Of a stretch of DNA of 64,000 nucleotides, positions 9,093 through 18,600 are shown one piece after another (positions within the stretch are counted from its first letter, which is position 1; every line of letters starts with the position of its first letter). The stretch covers positions 62,001 through 126,000 of the forward strand of contig NZ_JARXIA010000021.1 in NCBI RefSeq assembly GCF_031127875.1, read 5' to 3'. Under the pieces are notes generated by a model. It had not been told where the DNA came from, made no database searches, and saw nothing but the letters and a program-made list of their open reading frames with translations. Source of the DNA: Pelagicoccus sp. SDUM812005. GTDB taxonomy: Bacteria; Verrucomicrobiota; Verrucomicrobiia; Opitutales; Opitutaceae. A program made the translations under genes and the position numbers.

Positions 9093-10442
9093 ATGCTTAT
9101 ATTCGCTCGACTCGTTTTCCTTCTCCTTGGCATCGCCTTCTCCGTTCTCGTCGCCATCGGCCAGCAAGACGACGACGACGACCTGCTCCTCATCGAGATC
9201 GAGGGCTTCGAGGTCTTCTCCAACAGCATGAAGATCATCGATGGGATGACCGGCAGGGAATACACAGGCGAGCATCCCGTCATCCTAGGATTCCGAAGGG
9301 AGTTCGACACCATCCTCACCAAGTACCACAACAAGCTCCTGCTGGACGAAGCGAAGCGCCTCAAGGAACGCGCGGAAATAATCAAGCCCTTCACCGAAGA
9401 ACTCGCAGCCTTAGCCAGCCGCTTCGGCATCGACGGCTTCGCGGTCACCGGCCCCCACCTGACGCGCGAGCTTTCCATCTTCAAACGCATGGCGAAGGAT
9501 CCTTTCTTCAATATCGAAGAACTGGTCGTTTGGGATCTCCATCACCTCGGAAAAGACCCAAGCAAGCTCCCGGACAACAAGTACGCGAAAAACATTCGAT
9601 TCAACGCGGAGACTGGAGAATGGGAGCGACGCGTCACCACCAAGTGGGAAGTTTCATGGATCACTCCCGACCGCTACCGTCGGCAAGTCTACAAGTTCAA
9701 GGAGCAAGGCCTCAACCTCGAAACGCAAAAGGGCTACCACTTCAGCGCCGGACTGCGACCCGACGTTCCCTCGAACGCGTTCCAGGACGTAAAGCTCCAG
9801 TATCCAATTTTCTACAACACCGGCGAAACCGTGGAAACCCAGGTCAAGCAGCTAACCCATAACTTCCTGCTCAACTTGATCTACATCTACGACCCATACA
9901 GCTGGGTCCTGCGCGGCAACACCCGCTTTCGCGGCGGCTTCCAACGTCAACTGCACGAGCACATCAAAAAGCGCCCGCTCCCCATCAGCGATCGCGAATG
10001 GTTCGATCGCGTGCTCTCTCACTTCCTAAACGATATCGTCACCCTTCGCTACTGGGGGCCGGACGAAATCTACGACCTCCAGATGCTTTCCGCGGATCCA
10101 AGGAATAGCCACCAGCTGGGAGTCGGCCTAGACTTGCTCAATTGGCAAAAGGGCGAAAACCGCCAAGTCGACTTCGACCCCGACGCCCCTGTCGAAATTC
10201 CGGACATCAGCTTCCACAATCCCCATCGTGCCCGCTACGTTCTGCTCGACGCGTACCGACGCTATGGCGACACCTTCCTCGACGCCCTGGTCGATCGCTT
10301 TCTAGCCCTCGAAAAGCGCGGCAGCGGAAAAGAGCTAGTCAAGGAGGCCATCGCCGCAGTTTCCGGCGTATCCGCCGACAAGTACATACCTGCCGCGATT
10401 CAGGTGCAAAAGGCCGAGCTCAAACGCTTCGCGAGAGAATAG
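9093..10442 (+). CDS. Unrecognised secreted protein, 449 residues
   Basis: I do not recognise a characterised family. The start is taken as ATG 9093; a TTG at 9075 would add six residues. A hydrophobic segment (about 2-22) looks like a signal peptide or anchor, directly followed by an acidic run (QQDDDDD) and LLLIEIEGFEVFSN, which loosely recalls the acidic 'ELSPFEV' segment at the mature N-terminus of the TonB receptors here. The rest is mixed helix and strand, rich in charged and aromatic residues, without cysteines or an obvious catalytic motif. It ends a run of same-strand genes (GH39-like, sulfatase, this gene) and starts 96 bases after the sulfatase. Real coding is supported by length, codon pattern and position; function is unknown. 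Confidence 0.7.
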   Translation: MLIFARLVFLLLGIAFSVLVAIGQQDDDDDLLLIEIEGFEVFSNSMKIIDGMTGREYTGEHPVILGFRREFDTILTKYHNKLLLDEAKRLKERAEIIKPFTEELAALASRFGIDGFAVTGPHLTRELSIFKRMAKDPFFNIEELVVWDLHHLGKDPSKLPDNKYAKNIRFNAETGEWERRVTTKWEVSWITPDRYRRQVYKFKEQGLNLETQKGYHFSAGLRPDVPSNAFQDVKLQYPIFYNTGETVETQVKQLTHNFLLNLIYIYDPYSWVLRGNTRFRGGFQRQLHEHIKKRPLPISDREWFDRVLSHFLNDIVTLRYWGPDEIYDLQMLSADPRNSHQLGVGLDLLNWQKGENRQVDFDPDAPVEIPDISFHNPHRARYVLLDAYRRYGDTFLDALVDRFLALEKRGSGKELVKEAIAAVSGVSADKYIPAAIQVQKAELKRFARE

Positions 10443-10515
10443 CCATCGGCTCTAGCCACAGCACGGGAGGCCCTTGAGGCTCCGGTTCAACACCGGTTTC
10501 TGAACGGGGATCTAT

Positions 10516-10530
10516 TTGTATCGAATACAA
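10516..10530. promoter_or_regulatory. Candidate operator, TTGTAT-CGA-ATACAA
   Basis: A perfect inverted repeat with 6-base arms and a 3-base centre, about 165 bases upstream of the GH78 gene at 10694. It has the size of a dimeric regulator site. Which regulator would bind is not evident. Confidence 0.35.
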
Positions 10531-10693
10531 GCAAATGGCTCCTCGGGGCCCGCCCTGCTCTTATACACGGAAATCCTAAGCCCCGTACCTTGCCTGCTGC
10601 GTGTATCTCTCACGGAATCAAGAGATTACCTCCCAATGCCCGTATCCCAGGCAAGGCTGAGCTCCAGGGCAGCAACATCCCCTTTTCCGAAAC

Positions 10694-13600
10694 ATGAGAC
10701 TCACAGTCCTGAAGACCTTCACTCTGGCTGCGCTTCTAAGCGCTTGCCTTGCCGCATTTTCGAGTGAAATCAAACTCGTCGAACTCAAGTGCGACTACCG
10801 CAGCGCCCCCCTCGCAGTGGACAGGCCGGATCCAGTTTTGTCCTGGCGACTCGAGGGAGAACGCCAAGGACTTAGCCAAAGCGCCTTCCAAATCCGAGCC
10901 GCCTCGACGCTTGAGCAGCTCGCCGCGGCCGAACTCTGGGATAGCGGATGGACGCGTAGTTCCTCGTCTACAGGAATTGAATACGCAGGCAAGCCCTTCG
11001 CATCGAAGCAACGGATCTATTGGCAGGTCCGCATTCAGGACGAAAAGGGCGTCACCTCGCCTTGGAGCGAACCCTCTTGGTTCGAAGGCGGACTCCATCA
11101 AGACAGCGACTGGCAAGGGGCTCGCTGGATCTCCTGCTCCCGCGAACAACAAAACGAATACGCCCCCTTCGACGTAATGGGCGACTGGATCGCCGCTTCC
11201 GCAGCACCGCAAACGGCCGACTCCATCACCTACTCCTACCACTTCGAACTGCCTGACAAACACGTCGTCTACGCCGGAGCCTGGTGGAACTACCCAAGCA
11301 GCGGAACCTCCGAGCTGAACCTCAACGGACAAAGGGGAGCCAGCTTTACGGAAGGCCCGCCTAGCGTCTACTACGAGGATTTCGGCTTTTTCATGCGCGA
11401 GCAAAACACCGTTTCCATCACCCTGAAGGGCGCGGATACCGCAACCCCAGTTTCCTTCGGCATGCAGGTCGTTTTCGCCGACGGCAGCGAACAGCTCATC
11501 CAAAGCAGCAAGGACTGGTCAAGCAAGGTCGGCGACAAGGAAAAACCGGTCGAAGCTCTCGCCGTGTATGGAGAATCCCCCTACGGAGAAGCGAAGATCT
11601 CCCCTCGCGCCCCACTCGAGGCTGCGTGGTACAAGAAGGACTTCGAACTGAAAAAGGAAGTCGCGGCGGCTCGCCTGTACCTCTGCGGCTTAGGCTACAG
11701 CGAACCTTACCTCAACGGCAAAAAGGTAGGCGACCACGTCCTCGATCCCGGCCAGACCGACTACCCAAATATCGCCCACTACCAGGCCTGGGACGTTGCC
11801 GAGCACCTCCAGGCAGGAACCAACGCCCTCTCCGTCCTCTTGGGCGACGGTTGGTTCAACAACGACCGCATGTTCTCCAAGGATCGCCACGTCTACGGCA
11901 AGCCAGGCCTTAGGGCGTATCTGGATATCCGATACGCCGATGGAACCAGCGAAACCGTAGTCTCCGACCAAAGCTGGCGATGGAAGCCTTCCGGGCTCAC
12001 TCTCTCCAACCTCTTTCTTGGCGACCACATCGATTACCGCAAGTGGCACGCGGAATGGGAAAAGCCGGGGTACCCTGCAGGCTGGCAAGCAACCCAGGAA
12101 GTCGCGCCGCTATCGCCCAAACTCGTCGCCCAAGACTTTCCGCCCATCCGCATCGTACGCGAAATCGAACCGATCGACACCTGGCAAATCGGCGAAAAGA
12201 CCTGGATCGTCGACCTGGGTCAAAACATCAGCGGCTGGATCGGCATGAAGATCGACGAAGCTGCCGACACCATAATTCGGATACGCTGCTCCGAAATACT
12301 CACCGAGGACGGAAAACACCTCGATAACGCCCCCGGATCCTTCCAAAGCTGTCACGCCGCCCCGCAGCACCACCAGATCATCGCAGACGGAAAACCGCAC
12401 AGCTGGCGTCCGTTCTTCAGCTACCACGGTTTCCGCTACGCCGAAGTTCACGGCCTGAGCTCCGCTCCTAAACCGGGACAAATAAAAGGTCTCGTCGTCA
12501 ACACCGACGCTCCTGTAACCGCAAGCTTCCGCTCCTCCGATCCTTTGCTCGACCGCATCTTCCAGATGGGCATTCAAACCCATCACAACAACATGCACTC
12601 CATCCTGGAGGACTGCCCGCACCGCGAGAAATGCCTCTGGGGCGGAGACCTGCACTCCTCTTGGGCGACCGGTTTCTACACCCTGGATTCCGCATCCTTC
12701 TATCGCCAACAGGTAAACCTCTTCTATACCCCTCCTTTCGACAAGCGCGGCATCCCAGGCCGCATCGGCGTAGGCAGCCGCCACACCGACCTCACCCTCG
12801 ACTTTACCTGGTCGGTCTCCCCTCTCTTCCTTGCCTGGAGAAACTACCAGATCAACGGAGATATCCAAACGGTGGAGACGCACTACGACGTCATGCTCAC
12901 CTTCCTCCGCTTCACGGAAGGCGACTCCACCAAGCTCATGCCCAACATCCACCGCTACGGCGACCACGCGGCACCGATCGGCATCGACCGCGTTCCCGCC
13001 GACAGCCAATTGATCGCCGGGCTCAACTTTTTCGCCGCCGCCAAACGCTTCGCCGTTTTCGCTGAGGTCCTTGGCAAGACGGAAGACGCCGCATGGAGCC
13101 GCGATCTCGCGGAGCGTATCCGGAAATCAATTATCGAAAACTACTACGACCCGGAAACCCGCACCTTCGGCAACGGCACCCACGACAGCCTAGCCCTCGC
13201 TTTCGACGTTTTTCCAGAGGACGAGCAATCTGCCCTCGCCGCCACCCTTGCCCAAACCTATCAGGACAACGGCAAGAAGTTCGACGGCGGTTTCATGTCC
13301 TACTTCATTTATCCTGAGCTTACCGAGCACGGACACGTCGACCTCGCCCTCGAAATGCTGCGCAATCCCGACTATCCCGGCATTGCCCAGAGCATCCGCG
13401 ACTACGATGCCACCACCATCTTCGAGCGCTACCGCAGCGACAATCGGAAGCGCCAGCTCAACCACTCGCTCGACCACCACGCCATGAACCATCCGACCGC
13501 GTGGATGCTCAACTACCTCGCAGGCATTCGTATCCATCCCGAAGTACCGGGCTCCCGCAAGCTACTCCTGCAGCCTTACTTCCCAGAGACGCTCGACTGG

Positions 13601-13822
13601 GTGGATGCCGAAAAAGAGACGCCCTACGGAACCGTTAAAAGCGCGTGGAAGAAGCAGGGCTCCCAAGTTGCCTGGAAGATCGCCATCCCCGCAAACTCGG
13701 TCGCCGCGGTCAAACTCCCGCCATTAAGCGAGGGCGTTACCATCCAAGGCCAAACCACCCACGAGGCCTCCTTCGAACTTTCCTCAGGCCACTACACGAT
13801 CCAATTCACGATTCCTGACTAA
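10694..13822 (+). CDS. Exported GH78 alpha-L-rhamnosidase
   Basis: 1042 residues, full length for GH78. The signal sequence is about 1-24; LSAC with Cys18 fits a lipobox, so it may be a lipoprotein. An Fn3-like start (LVELKCDYRSAP, PVLSWRLEG) is followed by the N-terminal rhamnosidase sandwich (LYLCGLGYSEPYLNGKKVG), the second sandwich (IVDLGQNISGWIG), the (alpha/alpha)6 barrel and a C-terminal beta domain. DCPHREKCLWGGD at 640-652 is the catalytic motif (Asp640, Glu645, Asp652), and ATTIFERY supplies the later conserved Glu. GH78 enzymes invert and release terminal alpha-L-rhamnose. An extra sandwich around 170-265 (TITYSYHFELPD) lies before the standard N domain. It is convergent with the lyase-like gene 15 bases downstream. 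Confidence 0.9.
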   Translation: MRLTVLKTFTLAALLSACLAAFSSEIKLVELKCDYRSAPLAVDRPDPVLSWRLEGERQGLSQSAFQIRAASTLEQLAAAELWDSGWTRSSSSTGIEYAGKPFASKQRIYWQVRIQDEKGVTSPWSEPSWFEGGLHQDSDWQGARWISCSREQQNEYAPFDVMGDWIAASAAPQTADSITYSYHFELPDKHVVYAGAWWNYPSSGTSELNLNGQRGASFTEGPPSVYYEDFGFFMREQNTVSITLKGADTATPVSFGMQVVFADGSEQLIQSSKDWSSKVGDKEKPVEALAVYGESPYGEAKISPRAPLEAAWYKKDFELKKEVAAARLYLCGLGYSEPYLNGKKVGDHVLDPGQTDYPNIAHYQAWDVAEHLQAGTNALSVLLGDGWFNNDRMFSKDRHVYGKPGLRAYLDIRYADGTSETVVSDQSWRWKPSGLTLSNLFLGDHIDYRKWHAEWEKPGYPAGWQATQEVAPLSPKLVAQDFPPIRIVREIEPIDTWQIGEKTWIVDLGQNISGWIGMKIDEAADTIIRIRCSEILTEDGKHLDNAPGSFQSCHAAPQHHQIIADGKPHSWRPFFSYHGFRYAEVHGLSSAPKPGQIKGLVVNTDAPVTASFRSSDPLLDRIFQMGIQTHHNNMHSILEDCPHREKCLWGGDLHSSWATGFYTLDSASFYRQQVNLFYTPPFDKRGIPGRIGVGSRHTDLTLDFTWSVSPLFLAWRNYQINGDIQTVETHYDVMLTFLRFTEGDSTKLMPNIHRYGDHAAPIGIDRVPADSQLIAGLNFFAAAKRFAVFAEVLGKTEDAAWSRDLAERIRKSIIENYYDPETRTFGNGTHDSLALAFDVFPEDEQSALAATLAQTYQDNGKKFDGGFMSYFIYPELTEHGHVDLALEMLRNPDYPGIAQSIRDYDATTIFERYRSDNRKRQLNHSLDHHAMNHPTAWMLNYLAGIRIHPEVPGSRKLLLQPYFPETLDWVDAEKETPYGTVKSAWKKQGSQVAWKIAIPANSVAAVKLPPLSEGVTIQGQTTHEASFELSSGHYTIQFTIPD

Positions 13823-13837
13823 GGCGGAAGCGAAGCT

Positions 13838-15319
13838 TTACTCCTGCAATTGCTGGGCTTCGCTCTTCAAACGAGACACAGGGCCTTCGTCGCCCAGCAA
13901 GTAGACGCGGTGCCAATCGGATCCGGGCTGCTTCTCGGCCACGAGGGCGCGGGCTTCCGGGATCGAATTTCGGATGATTGAGGTGATCGCCCAGCCGGCC
14001 TTCTCGCGACGCAATACCTCGGCGCCCTTGCCAAAGGATTTGCCACCGTCCTCGCTGTTCCACCAAGCCACCACTCCGACGCCCTCTTCCCTGTAGGCCA
14101 GCAAGTAGCGAACCTCCTGAGGCGATTCGACCAGGAAGTCGCCTCGCGAGTCTACGCTGGGAGCGATGTCTGCCACCGGCTCGCCGCCTAGCCACTGTTC
14201 GCCCGTCCAGCGATAGTGGCTGGTGCGCTTGGGGCCACCAGTCTTCAGGCCTAAGTCCTCGCCGATGTTCATGCCGATGTGCGGATAGCCCTTCGAATCG
14301 AGATGCACCGTTCCGTTAAACGTCCAGCGCTCGCCCGTGCGGGCCGCCAAAGTCTTCTCGTCCGCGTACTCGCGAGTGATCGGCATCTCCAACTCCTCGC
14401 CCTCCACATTGGTCCAAACGCCCGTCTTCGTATTGAAAACCATGTAATAGACGTCGTGGCGTTCCGTGGTGTGGCCGCGGCCGTTCACTCCAGCTCCACC
14501 ATCCCAGCAAAGATGGTAGTCGTAGCTGACAATGATATCGTCGCCCTCGCCTCGCCCCACCCAGGCGTACCAGCTGTCGACTGCCTTCAGGTCGTCGCGG
14601 CGCTTGTGCTTGAGAAAGGATACCGCCGGGCCAAAGCTGCGCCCATTGTCGGTGGATTTATGATACACCCAATCGCTGCGGTGAGCTCCGTGCCGGTAGA
14701 AGAGGTAAATGTCGCCATTGTCCATCTTAACCGCTTGGTTGTAGGTGCCGAACGGTGGGATCGTATCCAAATCTTCCCACTCCGTTATATCGTAAGGCCG
14801 TTTGGATACGGCATGCTTGTTCTCGCCATAATGATGGTTGCCCAGCGGGTTGTCGCCATGCGCTTCGGGAGTACCGCCATGGCCTCCGTAGAAGACGTGG
14901 ATATAACCCTCGTCATCGACGATGAGCGTCGGCTTGCCGTGGTTGTCGATCTTCTTCGTTCGATTCGGGTCCTTCCCCATGGCGCTCACGCCTGCCTTGA
15001 AGGGACCCGTCCAGCGATCGGACTTGTGGTCGTAGGCCGCCACGTACGGATCCTCCAAGGGGCCTTGGTAGGAAACGTAGGTTACCCCATTCACATGCTC
15101 GCCGGCCGGATGCTGCACCACAGCCAGCGGATTGCCCCATGCGTTGTCAGCGAAGTGGTCGACCCGCTCTCCCTCCTGGGCCACTGGGGGCGACGCCTTC
15201 TCCGAGCAGGCAGCCAAAGCGAGGCAGCTAGCGACACCGAGCAAAGCGACTCCTTTGCAGGTTCGCTTGGATTCGGTTTTGTTAGACAAGGAATTTCGAT
15301 CCATAGAATACGTAAACAT
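13838..15319 (-). CDS. BNR-4 beta-propeller lipoprotein, PL24/PL25 ulvan-lyase-like
   Basis: 493 residues; an ATG at 15304 (MDRNSL) is an alternative start. The N-terminus ends in LAAC (Cys38), a good lipobox, so the protein is probably anchored to a membrane, perhaps on the cell surface. The body has repeated blade-like strands (GVTYVSYQGP, IHVFYGGHGG, IYLFYRHGAH). IDNHGKP and YGGHGG place His127 and His147 exactly 20 residues apart, a spacing shared with the other two propeller proteins in this window. As I recall, beta-propeller ulvan lyases of PL24/PL25 use His and Tyr residues to cleave next to uronic acid. Polysaccharide lyase is the favoured role; an inactive binding propeller is possible. 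It lies just downstream of receptor 1 on the same strand. Confidence 0.72.
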   Translation of the reverse strand: MFTYSMDRNSLSNKTESKRTCKGVALLGVASCLALAACSEKASPPVAQEGERVDHFADNAWGNPLAVVQHPAGEHVNGVTYVSYQGPLEDPYVAAYDHKSDRWTGPFKAGVSAMGKDPNRTKKIDNHGKPTLIVDDEGYIHVFYGGHGGTPEAHGDNPLGNHHYGENKHAVSKRPYDITEWEDLDTIPPFGTYNQAVKMDNGDIYLFYRHGAHRSDWVYHKSTDNGRSFGPAVSFLKHKRRDDLKAVDSWYAWVGRGEGDDIIVSYDYHLCWDGGAGVNGRGHTTERHDVYYMVFNTKTGVWTNVEGEELEMPITREYADEKTLAARTGERWTFNGTVHLDSKGYPHIGMNIGEDLGLKTGGPKRTSHYRWTGEQWLGGEPVADIAPSVDSRGDFLVESPQEVRYLLAYREEGVGVVAWWNSEDGGKSFGKGAEVLRREKAGWAITSIIRNSIPEARALVAEKQPGSDWHRVYLLGDEGPVSRLKSEAQQLQE

Positions 15320-15535
15320 AGGGCAATGGGTTAAGTCGGCTGCCGAACGCGTCCAGCTCTGCGGGACGCCCCAATTCGAAGCGCTCTGGAAGAATCCTAG
15401 CTCCCGGCCCGCATGTCCACGCCAGTCTTACGAAAGCGCCCCCGAAATCGCTCAATACATATGGCGCCGCAACTCGGTAGGCGCCTCAGGCAGACCAATG
15501 TATCCAAATCTTAGCGACTCGATCCCTAAACTTAT
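15320..15535. other. Gap without a gene, between receptor 1 and the lyase-like gene
   Basis: Apart from the terminator-like hairpin next to it, I see no gene, repeat or clear promoter here. It must hold the promoter or leader of the minus-strand lyase-like gene if that gene is not co-transcribed with receptor 1. Confidence 0.5.
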
Positions 15536-15567
15536 ACAGCCCTATCGCTCGAAAGCGATAGGGCTGT
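15536..15567 (-). terminator. Hairpin downstream of TonB receptor 1
   Basis: A perfect 14-base-pair stem (arms at 15536-15549 and 15554-15567) closed by a CGAA loop, 59 bases after the receptor 1 stop. The T-run is weak on both sides, so termination may be partial or the hairpin may protect the mRNA end. Confidence 0.6.
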
Positions 15568-15625
15568 TTGAATGTAAGGCTGAAGGACTGGAAAAACGCA
15601 GCCCTTCAGCGAATTGGGTTCTAGA

Positions 15626-18600
15626 CTAGAACTTGAAGGTGTTCGTCCACTGGACGAAGCTTTCGCGGCCCGCGCGGTAAGCGGCCGGGGTACCGTCGGG
15701 ATTGATGGCGCTCAGCTCGATATCGTCGTCGCCAACCAAATTGTTGACCTGCAAGCGCGAGATCCAAGTGACGCTGTCGTCCAGGATCTTCTTGCGGAAG
15801 GTCGCATTGACGCCGACGTTCAGCGTAGAATCGCCGATGAAGGGATTCTCCAGGTCGGAGGCCGGTCCGTTTTCCGTCTGGATGATCGGATAGCCGAGAG
15901 CGTTGCCTTCACGCCAACGAGCGTTGGCGCCGATCGAAAGTCCCTTGAATCGACCATCGGTGAAGCTGTAGTTCGTTACGAGGTTCGCAGCGTATTCAGA
16001 TTGTCCTACATTGATGCGGCCTTCGCCCGCGGCTGCCGTGTTCTGAGCGGCTACGATACGGTTGGTGAACTCATCGATCATGTAGTTTCGGATGGAGCGA
16101 TCCTGAAAGCGGATACCTGGTTCCTCGCGGATAACCGAGCCGTCTGCATTATGCAGGCTCCATGGGATCCACGTTTTATTCCAGATGGGAATACGAGCCT
16201 CGACGTACTCGTTGAAGCCTGGGCCAATGTTGTCCTGGATGGTTTGCACCTTGGTCCCGTTGAAGGCGATGCGCCAGTTCTTGGTGGGATTGTAGGTAAG
16301 CTCCAGCTCGTAGCCTGTGGCGTCCACGTCGACCGTATCATCGGAGTTCACCGGAGCGAAGTAGCGGGCTTCCGTGTTGGGACCGATCTTGTCCGGAGCA
16401 TCCGGATCGTACCATGCGTAGCGGAAGAAGTCTTCCATTTCCTGCTGGCTGAGGCGTACGCCATCGAGCTCCATGTAGCGACCGTTGCCGTAGTCGCGAA
16501 CGCGGTTGTTACGGAAGTTACGAATGGTCGCCCAAGCGAAGCGCTCGTAGGTGTTGACGCCGAAACGTGCCGTATTGGCGAGGGTACCGCGGCCGGATAC
16601 GTTCTTCTGGGAGGACTCGAAGCGGTTGAGCTTAACTTCAAGCTTGTTCTCCATAAGGCGCATCACGATGCCGACGTCCTCGCCCACTCCGGAAGGATTC
16701 GGGATCGGATCGAGCGTTGGATAAACGCGCAGGGCGCCGACCTCGAAGTTGTTGGACTCGTTATAATGGAAGGAGAGCCAATCGAAGGCGTGGAATACGA
16801 TCCCCTTCGAACTGGTCGAACCGGTAATCGACGCGTTGGGATCGAGGTCGCGAGCGAGCGCTTCGCGTTCGTGGATCGCAGGCCCCCAAACCTCGGAGTT
16901 GCTGGGGTCGACCAAGCTGGTGAACTCGTCTCGGTCCTGGTTCGCTGCACGCGAGCTCACGGTATCTTCGCGGAAGCCGAGCGTCGTCACGATCTTGTTG
17001 TTCCACAAGTAACCTTGCCAAGTGATCCCCTTGCCCTCGGTGTCGAGGTCGCTCCAAGAAGCGCGGCTGTAGGTCGTCTCGGTCGGAGTAGGAGGCGAAA
17101 AGCCCCAGATCAAGGGATCGTTAATCGTGGCGCCGTTTTCTGGGCGGTAGACGCGAATCGGAGTGCTCGGGTCGATGTCTTGCGTAGTGTAAGTGGTGTA
17201 GTTCGGGTACTCTTGGTCCGGCGTGAAGGGGTCGCCCAGGTACCAGTTCTGGAATACCCAACTGCCGTAGATGGAACGGTTGAGGCCGAAGGACAAAACG
17301 TCATCGGAATTGAAGGAGCTAGGGCTGGCGCCGAAGCTTGTATTCGTCGTTCTGCTATCGAAAAGCGAGCCGGAGAAGACGTGGCGGCCGAGGAAACCTA
17401 GCTTGTCGCCAATCTCCGTGAAATCGAGATCGTAGGCGGTGGAGAAACGGTAGGCTTCGCGATCGTCTTCGCTTTCGTTCTTGCCGCCGCGACCCGAGAT
17501 GTAAGGACGAAGGTAACCGGGGTTCTCCGTAACTCCGTCAAGCAGGACCGGATTAAGATCGATCGATACCGCGCGGTCCGCTCCGTTGAAGCGAGAAACG
17601 TTAACGTTCTCCGTGTTGTCCTTGAACGCGGACAGCTCGAAGTGGAAGTTTTCCGTTACTTTCTGAGTCCAGGTCACGTGATGGGTTTCGCTCTCGCGCT
17701 TCTGGCTGTTACCTGGCAAGGCCGCGAGGTTGATGTCGTAGATCGGAAAGATCCGCGGGTCCGTGACGCTGGTGTTGATGAAGTTGTCGACTTGGTCGAA
17801 GGCGCTGCGGCTGCGAGCCAATACGCGACGCGACTCGTCCGCCACGAGGTTGATGTTCTTGTAGTTCCCGTTTTCATCGAGGTCGCGGAAACCGACCGCT
17901 CCCTTGGTCGTGATGAAAGGAACCGTAGGATCATCGCTACCCGGCAGGAAGAACTGGATGTTGGTGAAGGGGAACGGGCTGTTGATTTCCTCAACGCCGC
18001 CGTTCAAAGTCGCCGGTGACGCCGGATTGGTGCTGCCCGATGGGCCTCCCGGGAAATTCGTTGCCGGGAATACGCCTTGGTTTTCGGGTTCGCGGATATC
18101 CCATGTGGGCCTTCCTTCGGCAATCCAGTGCGAGATGTTGTCGATCGGCAACGAGTAGTTCGGACGGCGAGCGTCATTGTCCGTCATCTCGAAATTGTAG
18201 CGAAGGCTGGTGCCCTTAAACGGCTTGGCTAGCAAGGATACCGTCAAACGATCGTCCCGGTCAAAGGAGGTATCGTACTGGCTCTTCGTATTCTCGTCCA
18301 ACTTCATCAAGCGGATCGCGAACTTCTCGCCAATCGCTCGGTTAAAGTCGAAGCTGGCTCGGCGCGTGCCGAAACTGTCCACCATCAAAGAAATTTCGTT
18401 GATGTCCTTTCCGACAGTAGCCTTCTTCGTAGTGTAATTGATGATACCTGCAGGACTGCCGAGACCGAACAGAATGGAGTTCGGCCCGCGCACCAAAGCG
18501 ATGCGGTCGACGTTGTAGCGATCCAGGTTTCCGTTGCCCGTTTCGAAGAAGTCCCGCGTCAAGCTGGCCCGAGCTAGACCACGAACGCGATTGTTGCCGG

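Noticed and set aside
15536-15567. The strong hairpin as a riboswitch or attachment site.
   Set aside because: It is a simple perfect stem just after a gene end, better explained as a transcript-end hairpin.
15614-17401. A 595-residue plus-strand frame antisense to receptor 1.
   Set aside because: No recognisable motif or signal; receptor 1 is complete and well conserved on the other strand.
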